Positions 63,115-64,000 of a stretch of DNA of 64,000 nucleotides are shown here, one piece after another. A program made the position numbers and the translations under genes. A model generated the notes under the pieces. The model worked only from the letters and a program-made list of their open reading frames with translations. It ran no database searches and had not been told where the DNA came from. This stretch comes from Halanaerobium hydrogeniformans. Its GTDB lineage: Bacteria > Bacillota > Halanaerobiia > Halanaerobiales > Halanaerobiaceae. Every line of letters starts with the position of its first letter. Within the stretch, counting starts at the first letter, position 1. The DNA lies in NCBI RefSeq assembly GCF_000166415.1, contig NC_014654.1, positions 682,001-746,000 of the forward strand. Direction: 5' to 3'.

Positions 63115-64000
63115 CTAACACCTCATTATAAAATTATTTAAGTTATTTAGGTCTTTTTCCAATTTTTTTAGATGTTTATTCTGTTCTTCTAAACCTTTAG
63201 TCTTTTTTTCTCTACTGTTTTCAATTATTTTATTTATCTTTTCGATTAATTCATTAATTTCTTCTTCCCAGTGAGAAATGAATCCAGCAGCAGTTTTATT
63301 TATTCTTTTATCGAAGTCATAGCGGATCCGACCACAATTTTTATCAACCTGATGTTTTACCTCCTCTTCAATTTTGTTTTTAATAATCTTATCTTTAAAT
63401 ATAGCAGGTAGGAATTTTAAGAATTTGCTGGCTTCAATTTTGGTATAGAAAGTTTCTTCTTCTTTAAAATGGTAAGAAAAATCCCAGCTTTCAACGATTT
63501 GATCAGGTTCCTGAATTTGCACTCTTAGTTCAAATTGTTCTGTTAAAACCTGATTAATTTCTTTTATAACTGACTTGATTTCTTCAACAAATTTTTGACC
63601 CTGCTTTTTAATCATTTCACTTATTTTTTCTTTTTCTTCCTGCCGCCATTTTTCGAAACTTTCTTCAATTTCTTTGCTCAAAAATTTTTCTAATTCTTCA
63701 ACAAAATTTGAACTATTACTTGCATTTATTTTTTCTTGAGCAGCTTTAATAAGTCTTTTTTCTTCCTTCTTTTTAAAATTATCTATATCGTCTGCAAGTG
63801 TTTTTATAATATTTTCTATTTCAGCTTTAAAAAGATAGATTTTATTTTTTTTCTTTTCCCTGATTATTTCAAGTTTTTCATCAATAATTTTGATCTTTTC
63901 CTGCAGTGTTTCCAGTGGTTCCAGCATTATCTTCTTTTCTAATTTTAGTTTAAAAAGCAGTTCTTCAATAATATAGTTCAACTTTCTTTCAACAGAATCA
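63115..64000 (-). CDS. Coiled-coil protein, possibly dynamin-family C-terminal part, incomplete
   Basis: At least 295 residues. The frame is open to the window edge (DSVERKLNYIIEELLFKLKL at the start of what is visible), so the N-terminus is missing; a TTG at 63981 is possible but has no RBS. Long charged helices (EKIKIIDEKLEIIREKKKNK, KKEEKRLIKAAQEKI, KLEKDLNNLNNFI) flank a middle region, SYHFKEEETFYTKIEASKFL. This is similar in character to the stalk part of bacterial dynamin-like GTPases, but no GTPase motif is in the window, so this stays tentative. The antiporter gene follows at once. Confidence 0.55.
   Translation of the reverse strand, partial: DSVERKLNYIIEELLFKLKLEKKIMLEPLETLQEKIKIIDEKLEIIREKKKNKIYLFKAEIENIIKTLADDIDNFKKKEEKRLIKAAQEKINASNSSNFVEELEKFLSKEIEESFEKWRQEEKEKISEMIKKQGQKFVEEIKSVIKEINQVLTEQFELRVQIQEPDQIVESWDFSYHFKEEETFYTKIEASKFLKFLPAIFKDKIIKNKIEEEVKHQVDKNCGRIRYDFDKRINKTAAGFISHWEEEINELIEKINKIIENSREKKTKGLEEQNKHLKKLEKDLNNLNNFIMRC

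Overview
The window is strongly AT-rich with Gram-positive style ribosome sites (AGGAGG, GGGGG). It carries a Geobacillus GsI-IIC-like group II intron, a LytS/LytT pair, a Tm-1-like/TIM-barrel gene pair and a large surface-polysaccharide locus. This fits a low-GC anaerobic firmicute, perhaps Halanaerobiales; that assignment is inference from gene content. The left two thirds are saturated with insertion sequences (IS3-type in three lineages, IS30, IS21, two IS200/IS605-type elements, an ISL3 scrap). A large share of the genes there are broken.

Layout. (1) 1-5564: one end of a polysaccharide operon, with an IS3-type copy in an upstream gene, a GT4 glycosyltransferase cut by an IS30 element, a sugar-nucleotide epimerase and a mannose-1-phosphate guanylyltransferase. 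(2) 5704-19000: an accessory island. It holds an HD-hydrolase scrap, an SF2 helicase, a class IIC intron behind a terminator, a DarT/DarG module with a dead toxin gene, an XRE/ImmA/PIN module with the PIN gene cut, a frameshifted HipA-like kinase with an HIRAN partner, and a RelE/AbrB toxin-antitoxin pair. (3) 19201-23262: polysaccharide genes resume (initiating sugar transferase cut by an IS, then a CapD-type dehydratase). (4) 23494-31063: two coiled-coil repeat proteins, a SLOG protein and a nested transposon (an IS200/IS605 element whose tnpA holds an IS21 and whose tnpB holds an IS3). (5) 31149-36382: a CstA-type carrier (frameshifted) and the LytS/LytT system likely to control it, separated by a second copy of the first IS. 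(6) 36562-43982: a sigma-54 activator with a TIM-barrel sensor, cut by a TnpB element, followed by a sigma-54 promoter, a Tm-1-like (UPF0261) protein, a stand-alone copy of the same TIM barrel, and a DASS carrier. (7) 44667-60969: a compact second polysaccharide cluster with a PglK-like ABC flippase, all four dTDP-rhamnose genes, a UDP-glucuronate decarboxylase, several glycosyltransferases, an EpsG-like polymerase, an O-antigen ligase-like protein and a GT2/sugar-transferase fusion. (8) 61343-64000: housekeeping-like genes (DUF2905; and leftwards a coiled-coil protein, a cation/proton antiporter and a DUF190 protein).

Most informative points: the IS copies have readable target duplications, so broken genes can be rebuilt. 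Both copies of the first IS supply a -35 box that meets a host -10 box. The second polysaccharide cluster is bounded by an exact 45-bp direct repeat of the 3' end of the ABC transporter gene. A regulator and an adjacent enzyme share one TIM-barrel domain. Several frameshifts fall in A/T homopolymers, so sequencing error must be excluded before calling those genes dead. Functions are family-level readings by eye; no database search was run.
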